Origin: Azorhizobium sp965227945
Lineage (GTDB): Bacteria > Pseudomonadota > Alphaproteobacteria > Rhizobiales > Xanthobacteraceae
Assembly: GCA_965227945.1 (NCBI GenBank)
Contig: CBDDGQ010000006.1
Coordinates: 62,001 to 126,000 of the forward strand
Length of the DNA: 64,000 nucleotides
Direction: 5' to 3'
Below, one piece after another: positions 60,526 to 64,000 of this stretch (the first letter of the stretch is position 1; every line of letters begins with the position of its first letter). The translations under genes and the position numbers were made by a program. The notes below the pieces were generated by a model. It did not search any database. It was not told where the DNA came from and saw nothing but the letters and a program-made list of their open reading frames with translations.

Positions 60526-60792
60526 ATGATCCAAGACTCACACACGCCAGACACCCCTCCACTCCACATCTGGATGGATGGTCAACGTCATGTGGTGCGA
60601 ACCCTGGGAGAGGCCATCGCGCTGCTGCAATGCGGCACCGGCCATCCCTTGGCGCGCTATTCCGAGCTTTTGGTGCATCAGTTGGAGACCGCCTCCAGCG
60701 CGGAACTTCAGGCGCGCGCATGGCGCGCCTTTCAGACCTGGAATGAGGCTTTGCGCGCCACTGCGGCTCCGCACGCGCGCTGCGCCGCCTGA
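60526..60792 (+). CDS. Small DUF982-like protein
   Basis: An 88-residue soluble protein preceded by a strong GGGAGGAAA ribosome binding site. The order of a short basic strand ('MDGQRHVVRTLGEAIALL'), then a helix-rich part ending in 'ARAWRAFQTWNEAL', resembles the DUF982 family of Hyphomicrobiales small proteins, but the match is weak. Function unknown. The EcfG-like promoter upstream suggests stress induction. Confidence 0.6.
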   Translation: MIQDSHTPDTPPLHIWMDGQRHVVRTLGEAIALLQCGTGHPLARYSELLVHQLETASSAELQARAWRAFQTWNEALRATAAPHARCAA

Positions 60793-60914
60793 GCCTGACC
60801 GCGGATGCGGTGAGCGCCGCATGCGCCCCTAGGCCAGCGCCCCCTCGCCGGGGCCAGACTGCCGGCTCGGACATCGCCCGGGCCACACCCTCCGCGCCAC
60901 ATCTGATGTTCGCG

Positions 60915-61238
60915 CTATCCGACGGTGATCATCCCCGCCAGCGTAACCACCACCATTCCCGCCAGAATGACCATCCAGAACCGCATGGTCGGCAGCGCGC
61001 CGGGCAAGGGCTGGCTGTTTGCCTCGCGCATCACACCGACATAAGGCGCGAGATCCGCATCGGCGTCCATTGGCCCGTCTCCGGCCACGGACGTCTGGCG
61101 CCGGGTGGCGTCCGCGACCCGCGACACGCCCGCGTCCGCCACATATCCCCATGCCTTTGCCGCACCCGCCGCCTGGCCGTCCCCCCCGGGCCCTGCGGCA
61201 GGGGGCGGCACGCGCCTGGGATATGTCTTGGCCATCAT
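60915..61238 (-). CDS. Small single-helix membrane protein
   Basis: A 107-residue protein not recognised. A Pro/Gly/Ala-rich N-terminal half is followed by 'DLAPYVGVMREANSQPLPG' and one C-terminal transmembrane helix (about residues 85-105, 'FWMVILAGMVVVTLAGMI'), giving a tail-anchored topology. GGAGAGGAC lies directly before the ATG pair at 61238/61235. A GGAAC-N16-AGTT element upstream suggests EcfG control. It converges on the DUF982-like gene. Confidence 0.6.
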   Translation of the reverse strand: MMAKTYPRRVPPPAAGPGGDGQAAGAAKAWGYVADAGVSRVADATRRQTSVAGDGPMDADADLAPYVGVMREANSQPLPGALPTMRFWMVILAGMVVVTLAGMITVG

Positions 61239-61264
61239 GTCCTCTCCGAACCTGTTGAAGACGC

Positions 61265-61289
61265 AACTGCAGCGCGAGTGGTCAGTTCC
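61265..61289 (-). promoter_or_regulatory. EcfG-like promoter of the small membrane protein gene
   Basis: On the minus strand GGAAC (61285-61289), 16 bases, AGTT (61265-61268); one base of the -10 box differs from CGTT. The predicted transcript starts about 20 bases before the start codon at 61238. Confidence 0.5.
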
Positions 61290-61715
61290 CCGCGGCGGCG
61301 CATATTGAACCGGAGGTTGCACCCGCAGCGCCCGTTCTCGGCCCCGTCAGCGCGCAAGCCCCGCCTCCCGGAGCTGCCCGCGCCGTCCGACCCCGCACAT
61401 GTCGCTTCGCTCGGATGGGACGACGGACGCTTTGCGCTTGGCGCGCGCGGGTGCCCAGGCGGCCGCGATCCGCCGCCCCTCGCGGTGGATGGGATTGAAG
61501 CGTTCGCGGTGATGGCTCGGCCGGCCCCAGACTCAAGGCCGCCGACCACCGGCCAACACAAGCCGGCAATCGGCGGCGCGGGACCAGCCCCCCGACACGG
61601 ACCCGCGCGGCGACCACAGCATGGCGCAGAGCGCGGATCGATGGCGAAAACCGATCCCGTCCAGCTGGTGGCCAGCGCGTCCTGGGTCGCCCCTCGGCGG
61701 AAACGCGCGCCTGTC
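61290..61715. other. Intergenic region before the response regulator gene
   Basis: About 426 bases of GC-rich sequence between the small-membrane-protein promoter and the response regulator stop. Open frames here have no ribosome binding site or recognisable domain, and I see no clear hairpin with a T run. Confidence 0.45.
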
Positions 61716-62105
61716 CTAGGGGGCGGACGCCGTCAGCAGCGCCGCGTCAATGTGATGAATGAGGCGATCAGCATCGAACGGCTTGCTCAGGAAGGCCACG
61801 GCCCCACCCTGCTCCGCCCGCGCGCGCACCGCTGCTTCTGGAAAAGCCGTGATGAAGATGGTCGGTAGCGACCGGTTCTGCGCCGTCAGCGTCTTTTGCA
61901 GTTCGAGCCCGTTCATGCCCGGCATCTGCACATCGGATACCAGACAGGCGCTGCGGGCAGACGCGCGCGCCTGCAAGAAGTCCTCCGCCGAGGCGAAGGC
62001 AAATGCCTTAAGTCCGACGGAGCGCACCAGGCTGCTGACGGCGACGCGGACCGACTCATCGTCATCCACAATAAAGACAACCGGCGTTTTCTGATCGGAC
62101 ACCAT
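61716..62105 (-). CDS. Single-domain response regulator (FixJ-type receiver)
   Basis: A 129-residue receiver domain without an output domain. 'VVFIVDDDESVRVAVSSLVRSVG' holds the acidic pocket, 'CLVSDVQMPGMNGLEL' the phospho-acceptor Asp (about residue 58), 'IFITAFPE' the Thr, and 'AVAFLSKPFD' the Lys. The sequence resembles the N-terminal half of FixJ/NodW regulators. It probably acts by protein contact or as a phosphate sink. No kinase gene is adjacent. Confidence 0.88.
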   Translation of the reverse strand: MVSDQKTPVVFIVDDDESVRVAVSSLVRSVGLKAFAFASAEDFLQARASARSACLVSDVQMPGMNGLELQKTLTAQNRSLPTIFITAFPEAAVRARAEQGGAVAFLSKPFDADRLIHHIDAALLTASAP

Positions 62106-62258
62106 GGACCTCTTGCGCGGAGTGGCGCGCCGAGCGGCTGCCATATCTCTCCTCACCATGCGCGCGGGGCGGGTCCATGCAAAGGATACACACGTTTAAG
62201 GCGGCCATCCTTGTGTCCGAACGGGGCCGCATCGCCGGATCTCAGGGAGGGCGTGCGC

Positions 62259-63230
62259 TTAGGGGGCGCTCCTCATCTCGCAAGAGCCCTCAGCGCGGCA
62301 CGGAACCGCTGGGGCACACGCGCACGGCTGCCAATCCTCACTGCTGCGCCAGCGGTGCGGGGTCTGGCCGGTGAAGCGCTTGAAGACCGTGGTGAAATGC
62401 GCCTGGGTCTGGAAGCCGACGCTGAGCGCCACATCCACCAGCGAGGCGCCGGGCACCGCCAGCATGGCCTGCGCCCGCTCGATACGACGGCGCATCAGAT
62501 ATTCGTGCGGCCGCACGCCGGTGGCCACCCGGAACTGCGCCGCGAAATGCATCCGCGTCAGCCCCGCCGCGCCGGCCAGATCCGCCAGCGTCACGGTGTG
62601 CGCCAGATGCGCGTCCACATAGGCGAACACCCGTTTCAACCGCCATTTCGGCAGGGCGCTCTTCACCCGCCGGTGCGGGCGCACTGCGGGGTCGGCCAGC
62701 AGGCTGGTCAGGCGGCTGACGATGGCCACCCCGACCGCATGGGCGCAGGTGGCGCCCAGTTCGGCTTCCGCATCGTCGAGCGCCATCAGCGTGGACAGCA
62801 ACCGCGCCAGACCCGGATCCTTGCGCAGGCGCGGATCGCTGATGGGCGCGCCGTCGCTGTCACCGGCGACCTCCGCGGCCCGCACCGCCGGCAACCCGCC
62901 GCGCAACGTCAGATGCAAGGTGGGCCGCGTCATGGGACCGTGCCGGGTGACGCTGCACCGGACGACCTCGAGAGGCGCGGGTGCTGCCCCGTCCCCCGCC
63001 GGGGCTGCAGCCGCGCCACTGATCGCCAGGATCACGCTGTCGAACACGAACCGCACCTCATGCGGCGGCGGCGCGTCCGGGCTTCGGCGATCCCGCCGCG
63101 CGTCGCTCGGCGCATAGGCATCGAAGCTGGCGATGAGGCTTGCCGCGGGCGTGCGCGGCGGCGGTCCGTCGGTGACGAACCCGGCACCGGCCGGGCGATG
63201 CGTCTGCGGGCGGGACAGTTCGGTCAGCAT
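62259..63230 (-). CDS. AraC family transcriptional regulator
   Basis: A 323-residue regulator with the AraC double helix-turn-helix at the C-terminus: 'TLADLAGAAGLTRMHFAAQFRVATGVRPHEYLMRRRIERAQAML' type first motif and 'VDVALSVGFQTQAHFTTVFKRFTGQTPHRWR' second. The N-terminal 190 residues are a poorly conserved sensing domain. The ATG at 63230 has a GGAG ribosome binding site; an ATG at 63341 would add 37 residues but lacks one. Targets are unknown. Confidence 0.85.
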   Translation of the reverse strand: MLTELSRPQTHRPAGAGFVTDGPPPRTPAASLIASFDAYAPSDARRDRRSPDAPPPHEVRFVFDSVILAISGAAAAPAGDGAAPAPLEVVRCSVTRHGPMTRPTLHLTLRGGLPAVRAAEVAGDSDGAPISDPRLRKDPGLARLLSTLMALDDAEAELGATCAHAVGVAIVSRLTSLLADPAVRPHRRVKSALPKWRLKRVFAYVDAHLAHTVTLADLAGAAGLTRMHFAAQFRVATGVRPHEYLMRRRIERAQAMLAVPGASLVDVALSVGFQTQAHFTTVFKRFTGQTPHRWRSSEDWQPCACAPAVPCRAEGSCEMRSAP

Positions 63231-63565
63231 GGCGGGGTGCTCCGTCCTCAATCTCGTTCCCCATCGAGAGTGTGGGCTTTGCCCCCGGACATCCATCCCA
63301 CAAAGGTCAATTGGGACCGCGCTTTCGGCTAGCTGAAACATACCAAGGTGTTATTGCGGCCAAGCTGCCCGTGACCCCTGCGCCGTCCCACAGCGGCGCC
63401 ATGCCGACAGCCGGGACATCACCCGGCCGTCGTCTGCATCCGTCATTGCTAAGCAGAGGATCAGCAATTTCTATCCAGCGTGATCCCCCTGCCGGCAGCC
63501 ATTTTCGGGCCGGACAGAGGGCACGGCGCCGGCCGCCAAACCTGGCGACCGGCGCTGCATGAGGC
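63231..63565. other. Intergenic region between the AraC and hydrolase genes
   Basis: About 335 bases without a supportable gene. An imperfect inverted repeat TTGCT...AGCAA lies near 63446-63467. It should contain the AraC gene promoter and the end of the hydrolase transcript. Confidence 0.4.
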
Positions 63566-64000
63566 TCAGGCCTGGATGAAGGCGAGCAGGTCCGGGTTGA
63601 TGACCTCGGCATGGGTGGTCAGCATGCCGTGCGGATAGCCGGCATAGACCTTCAGCGTCCCTGCCTTGAGCAGCTTCACCGACAGCTCCGAGGCATCGGC
63701 GATGGGCACGATCTGGTCGTCATCGCCGTGCATCACCAGCGTGGGCACCGAGATGGCCTTCAGGTCCTCGGTCTGGTCGGTCTCCGAGAACGCCTTGATG
63801 CCGTCGTAATGCGCCTTGGCGCCGCCCACCATGCCCTGGCGCCACCAATTGTCGATCACCCCCTGGGAGACCTTGGCGCCATCGCGGTTGAAGCCGTAGA
63901 ACGGGCCCGCCGCCACATCGAGGAAGAATTGCGCGCGGTTGGCGGCGAGCGCCGAGCGGAAGCCGTCGAACACCTCGATGGGGGTGCCGCCGGGATTGCC
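63566..64000 (-). CDS. Alpha/beta hydrolase, haloperoxidase-like (5' end outside window)
   Basis: C-terminal 144 residues of an alpha/beta-hydrolase of the non-heme chloroperoxidase type; the gene runs off the right edge. Visible are 'FYGFNRDGAKVSQGVIDNWWRQGM', the acid residue in 'TLVMHGDDDQIVPI' and the catalytic His in 'YPHGMLTTHAEV'. The nucleophile Ser would lie beyond the edge. Such enzymes often act as esterases or perhydrolases; the substrate is unknown. Confidence 0.85.
   Translation of the reverse strand, partial: GNPGGTPIEVFDGFRSALAANRAQFFLDVAAGPFYGFNRDGAKVSQGVIDNWWRQGMVGGAKAHYDGIKAFSETDQTEDLKAISVPTLVMHGDDDQIVPIADASELSVKLLKAGTLKVYAGYPHGMLTTHAEVINPDLLAFIQA

Noticed and set aside
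60829..61266. Alternative minus-strand gene overlapping the small membrane protein
   Set aside because: This other frame lacks a ribosome binding site and a membrane helix, while the chosen frame has both.

Overview
This 64 kb window is GC-rich and densely coded chromosomal DNA from an alphaproteobacterium. The gene content (TIGR02300 FYDLN protein, class II EPSP synthase, an aerobic cob cluster containing CbiD, a NasTS-controlled nitrate cluster, KGG stress proteins with EcfG-like promoters) suggests the Hyphomicrobiales, perhaps a Xanthobacteraceae-like organism. That placement is inference; no rRNA gene is present. I found no transposase, prophage or CRISPR array. The only clearly accessory module is a brnTA toxin-antitoxin pair.

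Layout. 0-8 kb: lptC-lptA (LPS transport), an RNase D, a DUF993 aldolase-like gene, an MBL hydrolase, a duplicated tRNA-Ala(GGC) unit, the FYDLN protein and aroA-cmk. 8-23.4 kb: a cobalamin region headed by a B12 riboswitch. It runs DUF1636-cobW-cobN-cobG-cobH-cobI-cobJ on plus, cobK on minus, cobL-cobE-cobM on plus, cbiD on minus and cobB on plus, with most neighbours overlapping by 1-25 bases. It covers precorrin-2 to cobalt insertion and uses CbiD where the classical aerobic pathway uses CobF. 23.5-31.8 kb: a gabD-like dehydrogenase, two exported proteins on the minus strand, then the translation and secretion block ffh-rpsP-rimM-trmD-rplS. 31.8-40.4 kb: a glycosyltransferase-like gene, azoR with a divergent HxlR regulator, a glutathionyl-hydroquinone reductase, and a divergent pair made of a GT39-type membrane glycosyltransferase and a 1136-residue membrane-anchored repeat protein with a hydrolase-like C-terminal half.

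40.5-54.1 kb is a complete assimilatory nitrate cluster: nasT-nasS (antitermination regulator and its nitrate sensor), the NrtA-NrtB-NrtD transporter, a NirB-like flavoprotein, a NirA-type nitrite reductase, an Fe-S/diflavin-type reductase without a flavodoxin domain, and NasA with a C-terminal [2Fe-2S] domain. In front of nrtA the sequence shows, in order, a sigma-54-like -24/-12 element, two hairpins with A1/G4 hexaloops as expected for an ANTAR target, and an intrinsic terminator. brnT-brnA sits between nasS and this leader, with its own promoter and operator.

54-64 kb holds ppa, GNAT, msrA, an FAH-family hydrolase and a yeiH-lysR pair. It then holds small stress-type genes (KGG protein, a DUF982-like protein, a one-helix membrane protein) each preceded by an EcfG-like GGAAC-N16-xGTT element, a lone receiver-domain response regulator, an AraC regulator, and an alpha/beta hydrolase cut by the right edge.

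The observations most worth following are the NasT leader architecture, the in-frame invasion of cobN by palindromic repeats plus a 108-base direct repeat, the unusual nitrite/nitrate electron-transfer proteins, the GT39/repeat-protein pair and the putative general-stress mini-regulon.
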